A stretch of DNA of 8,021 nt from an uncultured Collinsella sp. (GTDB lineage: Bacteria; Actinomycetota; Coriobacteriia; Coriobacteriales; Coriobacteriaceae), in assembly GCA_902493915.1 (NCBI GenBank), contig CABUQY010000074.1:1-8021 (forward strand), given 5' to 3'. Shown piece by piece: positions 1-6,328 of this stretch. Position numbers and translations under genes: made by a program. Each line of letters starts with the position of its first letter. The first letter of the stretch is position 1. The notes beneath the pieces were generated by a model. The model was not told the DNA's origin, did no database searches, and saw nothing but the letters and a program-made list of their open reading frames with translations.

Positions 1-33
1 AACCCCCGCCGCACGAAGTGCGCAGCGGGGGTT
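1..33 (-). terminator. Probable Rho-independent (possibly bidirectional) terminator after oppF
   Basis: A strong GC-rich hairpin: CCCCCGC (3-9) pairs with GCGGGGG (25-31), extended by A1-A2 with T32-T33, and inside it CGCAC (10-14) pairs with GTGCG (18-22) around a GAA triloop, with two bulged bases at 23-24. It lies 61 bases past the oppF stop and is the first strong hairpin there, so it plausibly ends the opp transcript. On the minus strand the expected U-run would start at the window edge and only two T are visible. On the plus strand the hairpin is followed by TTTC, so it could also serve a convergent gene outside the window. Confidence 0.65.
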
Positions 34-94
34 TCTTGCATGTCCGAGGACGTTCTGAAAAGTAACACCAGGGCGGGCCCGGACAAACAACCGA

Positions 95-1123
95 CTACAG
101 ATCGATGTGCGATTCCTTGATCGGGAACGGCTCCGCGAAGTGGCAGGCGCAGCAGTGACCCGGTGCAACTTCCTTAAACTCGGGAAGTTTCTCAGAGCAG
201 ATGCCCTGCGCGATCGGGCAGCGGGTGTGGAAACGGCAACCGGTCGGCGGATCCAGCGGTGACGGCGGGTCGCCGGCAAGGATGATGCGCTTACGGGTCT
301 TCTGGATATCCGGATCGGGCACCGGCACGGCAGACAGCAGCGACTGCGTGTACGGGTGGTGCGGCTCACTGTAGAGCGTCTTCCAGTCCGAAACCTCGAC
401 CATCTTACCCAGATACATAACGGCAACGCGATCGGAGATGTGCTGTACGACGGACAGGTCGTGGGCGATAAACAGATACGCGGTACCGAACTTGTCCTGC
501 AGTTCCTTGAGCAGGTTCAGAACCTGGGCCTGAATGGACACATCCAGAGCGGAAACCGGCTCGTCGCAGATAATCAGCTTGGGCTTCAGCGCAAAAGCGC
601 GGGCAATGCCGACACGCTGACGCTGACCGCCGGAGAACTCATGTGGATAGCGGTTGATGTGCTCGGGGTTCAGTCCAACGACGTCGAGAAGCTCGCGAAC
701 GCGCTCAATGCGCTCCTCCTTGGTACCCACGCCATGAATGGTCATGGGCTCGGAGACAATCTCTCCGATGGTCATACGAGGGTTGAGCGAAGCATAAGGA
801 TCCTGGAAGATAAACTGCATCTCGCGACGCATGTCCTTGATCTCATGCTTGCTCATCTCGGCAACATCTTTGCCCTGGAAGAACACCTTACCGGCAGTCG
901 GCTTGGTCAGACGCATGATGGTGCGGCCCGTGGTGGACTTACCGCAACCAGACTCGCCGACCAGGCCAAAGGTCTCGCCCGGATAAATCTCGAACGAAAT
1001 GTCATTCACAGCAGAGACGACACGCTTGGAGAAGCGCTTGGCGAACATGCCGGACTCAGCGGGAAACTCCTTAGAGAGGTGCTCGACCTTCAGCAGCGGA
1101 GTACGCTCGTTGGTATCTGCCAT
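95..1123 (-). CDS. oppF: Oligopeptide ABC transporter ATP-binding protein OppF
   Basis: The second ATPase of the peptide importer (342 aa, usual length). It would pair with OppD on the cytoplasmic face of OppBC and drive uptake by ATP hydrolysis. Visible motifs: Walker A GESGCGKS (56-63), Q-loop in FQDP (Gln107), ABC signature FSGGQRQR (163-170), Walker B LIICDEP (183-189) with catalytic Glu188, and H-loop His221. The C-terminal oligopeptide-transporter domain starts near HHPYTQSLL (255-263) and has cysteines 296, 302, 309 and 324/325/327, the pattern that binds a 4Fe-4S cluster in related Dpp/Opp ATPases. The ATG overlaps the oppD stop by one base (TAATG), with GGGAGG nine bases upstream, so translation is probably coupled. 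It ends in TAG. OppF is preferred over DppF because of the whole-operon match, but substrate type cannot be settled from an ATPase. Confidence 0.93.
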   Translation of the reverse strand: MADTNERTPLLKVEHLSKEFPAESGMFAKRFSKRVVSAVNDISFEIYPGETFGLVGESGCGKSTTGRTIMRLTKPTAGKVFFQGKDVAEMSKHEIKDMRREMQFIFQDPYASLNPRMTIGEIVSEPMTIHGVGTKEERIERVRELLDVVGLNPEHINRYPHEFSGGQRQRVGIARAFALKPKLIICDEPVSALDVSIQAQVLNLLKELQDKFGTAYLFIAHDLSVVQHISDRVAVMYLGKMVEVSDWKTLYSEPHHPYTQSLLSAVPVPDPDIQKTRKRIILAGDPPSPLDPPTGCRFHTRCPIAQGICSEKLPEFKEVAPGHCCACHFAEPFPIKESHIDL

Positions 1124-2214
1124 TACGCCTCGCCTCCCTTCTTGGAATCCTTGCGCGTACGGGACGTCTCAGGAGCGTTCTTGAGGAACTCGGGGTCACC
1201 GGAGTAGTGGCACGCAGAGTAATGACCAGACTCAGTGACAACGCGCTCGGGGCGCTGCTTGCGGCACTTATCGGTCGCATAGGGGCAGCGAGGAGAGAAG
1301 ACGCAGCCCTCAGGCAGGTTCATGAGCGATGGCGGGTTGCCGTGAATCGGCGTGAGCGGCTTCTTCTCTTCGATGGCCTGCTCCGGGATGGAGCGGATAA
1401 GGCCCCAGGTGTAGGGGTGGCGGCTCTCGTAGAAGATTTCCTCAGCAGTACCGAACTCGACGGGACGGCCGGCGTACATAACCATGATCTTGTCGGCCAT
1501 GTCGGCGACGACGCCCAGGTCATGGGTAATCATGATGATGGCGTTGCCGTTCTTCTCCTGCATCTCCTGCATGAGCTCGATAATCTGAGCCTGAATGGTA
1601 ACGTCCAGAGCCGTCGTGGGCTCGTCGGCAATCAGGATATCGGGATCGCAGGCAAGTGCCATAGCGATCATGACACGCTGACGCATACCGCCGGAGAACT
1701 GGTGCGGATACTCATTGACGCGCTTCTCGGGCTCGGGGATACCCACGAGGTCCAAAAGCTCGGTAGCGCGCTTGAGTGCCTCCTGCTTGGAGTAGCCACG
1801 GTGCAGACGAAGGCCCTCGCCCACCTGCTTGCCGATCTTATAGACCGGGTTCAAGGAGGTCATAGGATCCTGGAAGATCATCGCGATATCGTTACCGCGA
1901 ATGTGCTGCATCTCTTCCTCGGTCATTTCGAGGATAGAACGACCGCGATAGCGAACGTCGCCGCCCTCAATCTTTCCCGGAGGCATCGAGATGAGGCCCA
2001 TGATGGTCATGGCGGTCACGGACTTACCGGAGCCGGACTCACCGACGACGCCCAGGGTCTCGCCGCGATCGAGCGTGTAGGAGACACCGTCGACAGCGCG
2101 AACGACGCCGTCCTCGGTATGGAAATACATCTTAAGGTCATCGACCTCGAGCAGATGCTGGCCCTCGGGAACCGGCTGGTCCTTCAGGTCCACATAGTTC
2201 TTGTTCTTCTTCAT
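1123..2214 (-). CDS. oppD: Oligopeptide ABC transporter ATP-binding protein OppD
   Basis: The first ATPase of the peptide importer (363 aa), cytoplasmic and partner of OppF. Motifs in order: Walker A GESGSGKS (58-65), Q-loop FQDP (Gln115), signature FSGGMRQR (173-180), Walker B ILIADEP (193-199) with Glu198, and H-loop His231. The family-specific C-terminal domain begins at RHPYTWGL (265-272) and holds PEGCVFSPRC, DKC and SAC, giving Cys303, 310, 317 and 335, a likely 4Fe-4S site. The last 20 or so residues are a basic, charged tail, probably disordered. The start lies two bases after the oppC TAA; its AAGGA (nine bases upstream) is inside the end of oppC, which points to translational coupling. 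ATPases for dipeptides or nickel share this architecture, so peptide specificity is inferred from the operon. Confidence 0.93.
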   Translation of the reverse strand: MKKNKNYVDLKDQPVPEGQHLLEVDDLKMYFHTEDGVVRAVDGVSYTLDRGETLGVVGESGSGKSVTAMTIMGLISMPPGKIEGGDVRYRGRSILEMTEEEMQHIRGNDIAMIFQDPMTSLNPVYKIGKQVGEGLRLHRGYSKQEALKRATELLDLVGIPEPEKRVNEYPHQFSGGMRQRVMIAMALACDPDILIADEPTTALDVTIQAQIIELMQEMQEKNGNAIIMITHDLGVVADMADKIMVMYAGRPVEFGTAEEIFYESRHPYTWGLIRSIPEQAIEEKKPLTPIHGNPPSLMNLPEGCVFSPRCPYATDKCRKQRPERVVTESGHYSACHYSGDPEFLKNAPETSRTRKDSKKGGEA

Positions 2215-2216
2215 CC

Positions 2217-3152
2217 TTATGCGTCCTTCATCTTGACGTCGAGGGCGTCGCGCAGACCGTCACCCAGCAGGGTGAAGGCGAGCACCGTCGAGAGAATTGC
2301 CAGACCGGGCATGATCATCATCCAGGGAGCAGTCAGAAGATACTGCTGACCGTCCTGAATCATGGAGCCCCACGAAGGCGTAGGCGGAATAACGCCCATG
2401 CCGAGGAAGGACAGAGCGGACTCGGTCAGAATGGCGCCACCAATGTTCATGGTCGCGTAGACCACGATGGAGGCGACGGAGTTCGGGAAGATGTGACGCA
2501 CGACGATACGAGCATCAGATGCACCCATCGCGCGCGCAGCATCAACATAGTCGTTTTCCTTGACGGTCAAGATCGCAGAGCGGAAGACGCGCGCAATCGA
2601 AGGCCAGCCGAGAATGCCGATGGCGATAAAGACGTTCTGAAGACCACGGCCGATAACGGCGATCATGGCGACGACGAACAGCACGTACGGGAACGCCAGG
2701 AAGATATCCGCGCAGCGCATGATGATCGTATCCCAGATGCCGCCGTAGAAACCGGCCAGAGCACCCATGACCAGACCAATCAGCGTGGAAATCGCAGTGG
2801 CCATAATACCGACGGAAAGCGAAACGCGTGCACCGTAGATAACGCGGACGAGAATGTCGCGACCAAGGGCGTCGGTGCCAAACGGGTGCTCTGCACACGG
2901 AGCCAGCAGCGACGTCTCGGCCATGGTGGTCGAGTCGGAAGCCGTCGGAGAACCGAGCCAGGGCTTAGCCCACAGATCTGCGGTCAGGGCAACCACAACG
3001 ACGATGATGATCCAGCAGACACCGATAACGGCGAGCTTGTTCTTACGAAGACGCTTAAAAGCGTCGCCCCACAGCGTGCGGGACTTGGCGGGAGCAGATG
3101 CGGCCTTGGTGGCGGTAGCCTGCTCCTGAGACTGAGAATCAGTTTCCTGCAT
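2217..3152 (-). CDS. oppC: Oligopeptide ABC transporter permease OppC
   Basis: One half of the transmembrane channel (311 aa), in the OppC/DppC branch of the binding-protein-dependent permeases. The first 25 or so residues are hydrophilic (Gln/Ser/Ala/Thr-rich) and cytoplasmic. Then comes the family N-terminal segment (LRKNKLAVIG, 35-44) leading into a first membrane helix at about 42-60. The hallmark HPFGTDALGRDILVRVIYGA (89-108) sits between helix 1 and the core. Further helices lie near 111-136, 148-168, 172-190, 225-250 and 275-298. The EAA coupling loop that contacts an ATPase is DYVDAARAMGASDARIVVRH (201-220), followed by IFPNS. GGGAGG starts right after the oppB stop codon, eight bases before the ATG, so oppB and oppC are co-translated. 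The 14-base gap shows it is in the same operon. Confidence 0.93.
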   Translation of the reverse strand: MQETDSQSQEQATATKAASAPAKSRTLWGDAFKRLRKNKLAVIGVCWIIIVVVVALTADLWAKPWLGSPTASDSTTMAETSLLAPCAEHPFGTDALGRDILVRVIYGARVSLSVGIMATAISTLIGLVMGALAGFYGGIWDTIIMRCADIFLAFPYVLFVVAMIAVIGRGLQNVFIAIGILGWPSIARVFRSAILTVKENDYVDAARAMGASDARIVVRHIFPNSVASIVVYATMNIGGAILTESALSFLGMGVIPPTPSWGSMIQDGQQYLLTAPWMMIMPGLAILSTVLAFTLLGDGLRDALDVKMKDA

Positions 3153-3166
3153 GAGACGTACCTCCC

Positions 3167-4204
3167 TTAGGCCTTATCCGACGGACCGCCAAGGCGGATG
3201 CGCGGGTCGAGGAATGCATAGCTAATGTCGACGAGCAGGTTGATCACCATGACGACGACGACGATGAGCGTGACTCCGCCCATAACGATGGGCCAGTCAC
3301 GCATGCTAATGGCGCGATAGACCTCATAGCCGATACCGGGCCAGTTAAAGACCGTCTCGGTCAGGATGGCACCAGAAAGCATGCCGCCAAAGTCGACACC
3401 AATATAGGTAACGACAGGGATGAGTGCATTCTTAAGCGCATGCTTGACGATGATCGCGCGATTGGAGAGACCCTTGGCCTTTGCCGTACGGATGTAATCC
3501 TGGTTCATGACGTCAAGCAGCTGCGAGCGCATAATGCGGGCGGCGTAAGCGGTCGAAACCGAAGCCAGCGTAATGGTCGGAAGCACATAGTGCATCCAAT
3601 CCTGATACTGAGAGCTGGAACCGCCGGCACCCGAGATCGGCATGGAGATTGCACCGCCCGTGGCGTCCTTGAGGATGACGCCAAAGAACAGCTGCAGCAA
3701 CATACCGAGCCAGAAGGCCGGGACGGCAACGAGGATCGACGTGGTGAGCGTTACCAAAATATCCCAGAAGGAATAACGCTTTACCGCCGAAATGATACCC
3801 GCACCGATACCCATGATTGCCTCGAGCACGATGGCGCACGCGGCAAGTTTGACCGTATACGGATACTTCTGGGCAAAGATTTCCGTAACCGGCAGCTTAC
3901 GCTGATACGAATTGCCCAGATCGCCATGAAGCAGGCCGTTCATGTAATACAAGTAACGGTCCACGAGCGACGTTTGAACGGGATCGCCGTTCTCGTCAAG
4001 GATCGCGTTGCCGTCCTCGTCCGACTGGACCAGGTGATAGCGGACGCGAAGCTGAAGCTCCACCTCGGGGGACAGAGCCTTGTCTCCACCGATCAGCTTG
4101 ATCGGATCTCCCGGCACGATATTCTGGAGGGCGAACAGAATCAGCGTAACGCCCAAAAACACCGGGATGAACTGAAGCACACGTTTAACGATGTACTTAC
4201 CCAT
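3167..4204 (-). CDS. oppB: Oligopeptide ABC transporter permease OppB
   Basis: The other channel subunit (345 aa), an OppB/DppB-type inner-membrane permease. Helix 1 is about residues 9-30, followed by the family motif VPGDP (30-34). GLLHGDLGNSY (90-100) is the conserved stretch before the core domain. Core helices lie at about 117-141, 149-176, 205-225, 263-285 and 308-332. The EAA loop is DYIRTAKAKGLSNRAIIVKH (236-255), and the conserved ETVFNWPGIG (283-292) is present. An acidic stretch at 61-76 (SDEDGNAILDENGDPV) interrupts the usual extracytoplasmic region between VPGDP and GLLHGDLG. A second Gly/Ser-rich loop lies at 183-198. The ATG is preceded by AGGGGAG four bases upstream. It is separated from oppA by 156 bases containing two hairpins, so it may be expressed at a lower level than oppA. 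Confidence 0.93.
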   Translation of the reverse strand: MGKYIVKRVLQFIPVFLGVTLILFALQNIVPGDPIKLIGGDKALSPEVELQLRVRYHLVQSDEDGNAILDENGDPVQTSLVDRYLYYMNGLLHGDLGNSYQRKLPVTEIFAQKYPYTVKLAACAIVLEAIMGIGAGIISAVKRYSFWDILVTLTTSILVAVPAFWLGMLLQLFFGVILKDATGGAISMPISGAGGSSSQYQDWMHYVLPTITLASVSTAYAARIMRSQLLDVMNQDYIRTAKAKGLSNRAIIVKHALKNALIPVVTYIGVDFGGMLSGAILTETVFNWPGIGYEVYRAISMRDWPIVMGGVTLIVVVVMVINLLVDISYAFLDPRIRLGGPSDKA

Positions 4205-4235
4205 ACCACTCCCCTATCTAGGGATTAACCTAAAT

Positions 4236-4263
4236 GGGATGCCGATCGCCAGACCGGCATCCC
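4236..4263 (-). other. Stem-loop between oppA and oppB
   Basis: A perfect 9-bp inverted repeat, GGGATGCCG (4236-4244) and CGGCATCCC (4255-4263), with a 10-base loop; T4235 and A4264 can add a tenth pair. On the minus strand it is followed only by ATTTAGG, not a real U-run. It is therefore more likely an mRNA-stabilising or partially attenuating structure than a full terminator, which fits read-through into oppB. It ends 31 bases before the oppB start. Confidence 0.6.
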
Positions 4264-4295
4264 AAAATTACCATCAGCCAGTTTACCCCAGGTTA

Positions 4296-4315
4296 GGGAG
4301 AACTGTATGTTTCCC
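4296..4315 (-). other. Second, smaller stem-loop in the oppA-oppB gap
   Basis: GGGAGAAC (4296-4303) can pair with GTTTCCC (4309-4315) with one bulged base and a 5-base loop, giving seven base pairs. It lies 45 bases past the oppA stop, before the stronger 4236-4263 hairpin. Two hairpins in series after a binding-protein gene could protect the oppA 3' end from exonucleases. Its strength is modest and it could be chance. Confidence 0.35.
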
Positions 4316-4360
4316 ATGAGGTCTACGTAAATACTTGACCCTCACGGAAGCTGCAAACTC

Positions 4361-6037
4361 TTAGGCGAGCTCAGCGGTACCCAGATCGGCATGCTTCTGC
4401 GGATCGACATAGAGGTGCTTGATGCGATCGGAGCCGACGATGGTGTGCGTGTAGAACATCACCGGGATGACCGGGCAGTCGGCAGCGACCATTGCGTCGG
4501 CCTCCTGCATCTTAGCGACGCGCTCCTCGTCGTCAACAATAGTACGAGCCTCGTCGACCTTGGCGTCGAACTCGGGGTTGTTGTAACCAGAGCGGTTGTC
4601 GCCACCGAGGGAGTCGGAGTGGAACAGCGGATACAGGAAGTTGTCCATGATCGGGTAGTCGGCAATCCAACCCAGACGACCGAACTGATAGTTAAAGTTC
4701 TGATACTGCTCGAGCAGGGCAGACCACTCGGGGGTATCGGAGACAGCGGTAACGCCAACCTTGGCGAGGTCGCCGATGATGGACTCCATGATCTCCTTGT
4801 GACCGCCGTCCTGGTTGTAGGAAAGGGTCACGCTAATGCCACGATCCCCGTTAGCGCCAGCGGGAGCAACCTTGTCGAGGTACTCGTTAGCCTTGTCGAC
4901 ATCGTAGGCGCAGAACTCCCATGCGCCCTCCTTGTAGCCATCGATGCCCGGAGGAACAATGCCGTCGGCAGGGGTACGGGTACCCTTGAAGATGGTCTTG
5001 CAGATGGCCTCACGGTTGATGGCCAGGGAGATGCCCCTACGCAGGTCGGCGTTGTTGAACGGCTCGGCCGTGGTGTTGCAGGTCAGATAGTACGTGGAAG
5101 GCTCGGCGCCGAGCAGCATGCGCTCGCCGTCACCCATGGTGTAGCCGTCCTTGGACACGCCGCGATCCTTCTTGGCGGCATCGATCTGAGCAACGGGAAC
5201 GTCGCAGACATCGAGGTTACCGGCCTGGAACTCCTTGTAAGCAGTCTCCATGTCCTTGATGACCTGGAAGTGGATGCCATCGATCTTGGCCTTGTCGCCA
5301 TAGTAATCGTCGAACTTCTTGAGGTTGATCTCCTGACCATCCTCCCACTTGCCGTCCATCATGAACGGGCCGTTACCGACCGGTGCAAGATAGAAGCTCT
5401 TGACATCGGACTCGGCGCACTCGGGAACCGGGGCCAGAGCCGGGTGAGAGGCGACGAAGGGGAAGTCGGCGTAAGCGGAAGACAGCTTGACGACGAGGGT
5501 CTCATCGTCGGGGCAAGTAACACCGCTGAGCTCGGTAGCGTTACCGGCAAGCAGGTCGTCATAGCCCTCGACCATGGAAAGGTGATAGGAGACCTCGGAA
5601 GGGCCGTACTCGGTAGCGATGGCCGACTTGGTGTTGACCAGACGCTCCCAACCGAGCTTGAAGGACTTGGAGGTAACGTCGTCACCGTTGTGGAACTTGG
5701 CCTTCTTGATCTTGAAGGTGAACTCGGTGGCGTCGTCGTTGGCCTCAAAGGACTCGCAAGCCAGCGGAACGATCTCGCCCTTCTCGGCGTCATAAGAGGT
5801 CAGAGCATCAAAGAGCTGGTACTCGACCTGAGTGCCCTGGTCCTCCTGGACATTGTAGGGGTCGATGCAGACCGGGTTGTTGATGTAGAAGTTCAGCGTC
5901 GAACCGGACTCAGAACCGGAAGCGTCGCCGCCCTTCTTGCCGCATGCGGCAAGAAAAGCCATGGAGCTCGCAGCAAGGGTACCGCCGACAAAGGCGCGAC
6001 GACCCATAACGGGCTGGTGGAACATAGAATCAGCCAT
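4361..6037 (-). CDS. oppA: Oligopeptide-binding lipoprotein OppA (solute-binding protein family 5)
   Basis: Extracytoplasmic receptor that captures peptides and delivers them to OppBC (558 aa, usual for the family). The N-terminus is an export and lipidation signal: MGRRAF (11-16, a twin-arginine RRxF core), a short hydrophobic stretch (residues 17-30), and lipobox LAAC with Cys32 as the lipid anchor. A Gly/Ser-rich linker follows (36-47). The mature part shows family-5 features: INNPVCIDPYN, FTFKIKKAKFHNGDDVT (106-122), GNGPFMMDGKW (221-231), the FNNADLRRGISLAINREAI hinge segment (327-345) and GWIADYPIMDNFL (456-468). The mature protein has nine cysteines besides Cys32, unusual for an exported binding protein. 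The start at 6037 is chosen because AGGAGG lies five bases upstream and it puts the signal at the N-terminus. Dipeptide or other substrates cannot be excluded. Confidence 0.92.
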   Translation of the reverse strand: MADSMFHQPVMGRRAFVGGTLAASSMAFLAACGKKGGDASGSESGSTLNFYINNPVCIDPYNVQEDQGTQVEYQLFDALTSYDAEKGEIVPLACESFEANDDATEFTFKIKKAKFHNGDDVTSKSFKLGWERLVNTKSAIATEYGPSEVSYHLSMVEGYDDLLAGNATELSGVTCPDDETLVVKLSSAYADFPFVASHPALAPVPECAESDVKSFYLAPVGNGPFMMDGKWEDGQEINLKKFDDYYGDKAKIDGIHFQVIKDMETAYKEFQAGNLDVCDVPVAQIDAAKKDRGVSKDGYTMGDGERMLLGAEPSTYYLTCNTTAEPFNNADLRRGISLAINREAICKTIFKGTRTPADGIVPPGIDGYKEGAWEFCAYDVDKANEYLDKVAPAGANGDRGISVTLSYNQDGGHKEIMESIIGDLAKVGVTAVSDTPEWSALLEQYQNFNYQFGRLGWIADYPIMDNFLYPLFHSDSLGGDNRSGYNNPEFDAKVDEARTIVDDEERVAKMQEADAMVAADCPVIPVMFYTHTIVGSDRIKHLYVDPQKHADLGTAELA

Positions 6038-6042
6038 GCCAT

Positions 6043-6048
6043 CCTCCT
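6043..6048 (-). promoter_or_regulatory. Shine-Dalgarno fixing the oppA start
   Basis: On the minus strand TAAGGAGGAT precedes the ATG at 6037-6035, with the AGGAGG core five bases from it. This near-perfect site rules in favour of the 558-residue product over the longer open frame that begins with a GTG at 6184. Confidence 0.85.
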
Positions 6049-6068
6049 TATGAGATAGGACAAAGTAA

Positions 6069-6104
6069 GTTCGGTCGGGCAACGTCAAGACAGCCCAATC
6101 GAAC
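6069..6104 (-). promoter_or_regulatory. Stem-loop in the predicted oppA 5' leader
   Basis: GTTCGGTCGGGC (6069-6080) faces GCCCAATCGAAC (6093-6104) across a 12-base loop. In the minus-strand RNA this gives eleven pairs out of twelve positions, one of them G-U, with one A-C mismatch. The stem ends 20 bases before the Shine-Dalgarno core and has no U-run, so it is not a terminator. It could stabilise the oppA 5' end or respond to a regulator. I recognise no riboswitch class in it. Confidence 0.5.
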
Positions 6105-6115
6105 CATTCAAACGC

Positions 6116-6150
6116 GGTCCGCCGTTTTGGCTGGTTATACAAAGCGGACC
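6116..6150. promoter_or_regulatory. Inverted repeat straddling the oppA -10 box (candidate operator)
   Basis: GGTCCGC (6116-6122) and GCGGACC (6144-6150) are exact inverted repeats, 28 bp centre to centre, with the predicted -10 box between them. The predicted transcription start lies between the arms, so both arms cannot pair in the mRNA; a DNA-level operator is the more natural reading. Seven-base arms in a GC-rich genome can arise by chance. Confidence 0.35.
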
Positions 6151-6162
6151 AACGTATTGCAA
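6134..6162 (-). promoter_or_regulatory. Predicted promoter of oppA (opp operon)
   Basis: On the minus strand TTGCAA (-35, 6157-6162; 4 of 6 to consensus), a 17-base spacer and TATAAC (-10, 6134-6139; 5 of 6). This is the best sigma-70-type match in the 291 bases between secG and oppA. It predicts a start near 6127 and a leader of about 90 bases. It lies downstream of the secG terminator, consistent with an independent opp transcript. Confidence 0.65.
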
Positions 6163-6165
6163 TAC
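6154..6165. promoter_or_regulatory. Perfect 12-bp palindrome over the oppA -35 box (candidate operator)
   Basis: GTATTGCAATAC is its own reverse complement and covers the whole predicted -35 hexamer. A repressor binding here would block RNA polymerase. I do not recognise the site as belonging to a named regulator. Confidence 0.4.
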
Positions 6166-6275
6166 AGTAGCGCATTTTATGCACGATTTGGGGCTAATTC
6201 CGGTTAACGGTCGAGATTTTCTTTAGTTGGGCGAAGTATATGAGGATATTTTGACTCTGTTACAAATATGTAAAC

Positions 6276-6302
6276 AAAAAGGGTCCCGCACTTGCGGGAC
6301 CC
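6276..6302 (-). terminator. Rho-independent terminator of secG
   Basis: GGGTCCCGC (6281-6289) pairs perfectly with GCGGGACCC (6294-6302) around a 4-base loop. On the minus strand it is followed directly by TTTTTG (T-run at 6276-6280). It starts 26 bases past the secG stop and separates secG from the opp operon. TTTT at 6303-6306 on the other side could make it bidirectional, but no plus-strand gene is seen. Confidence 0.9.
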
Positions 6303-6328
6303 TTTTCAAGTATTTATGCGGCTCGTGA

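Noticed and set aside
1207..2349. A 380-codon plus-strand open frame antisense to oppD and the end of oppC
   Set aside because: Same cause as for oppA: over oppD it is in register with a codon-biased gene. It has low-complexity His/Leu/Asp/Gly-rich content and crosses a gene boundary. The same reasoning removes the antisense frames at 356-1207, 2493-3170 and 3440-4228.
4391..6058. A 555-codon plus-strand open frame antisense to almost all of oppA
   Set aside because: It is in codon register with oppA, so it stays open only because oppA avoids the codons TTA, CTA and TCA. Its translation has no recognisable domain, and oppA has a full set of family motifs. It reflects strong codon bias.
6062..6088. 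A second promoter for oppA (TTGACG and TACTTT on the minus strand)
   Set aside because: The -35 is good, but the spacer is only 15 bases and the -10 matches 3 of 6. It also lies across the leader stem-loop and would leave a very short leader. The TTGCAA/TATAAC pair is better.
6038..6184. An N-terminal extension of OppA by 49 residues starting at a GTG at 6184
   Set aside because: The extension overlaps the predicted -10 box and leader hairpin, would bury the export signal inside the protein, and ignores the AGGAGG five bases before the ATG at 6037.
6258..6276. Near-palindrome TGTTACA/TGTAAACA beside the secG terminator, possibly an operator
   Set aside because: The arms differ in length and only the outer few positions are symmetric. 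It is more than 90 bp upstream of the promoter in AT-rich DNA, where such patterns are common.
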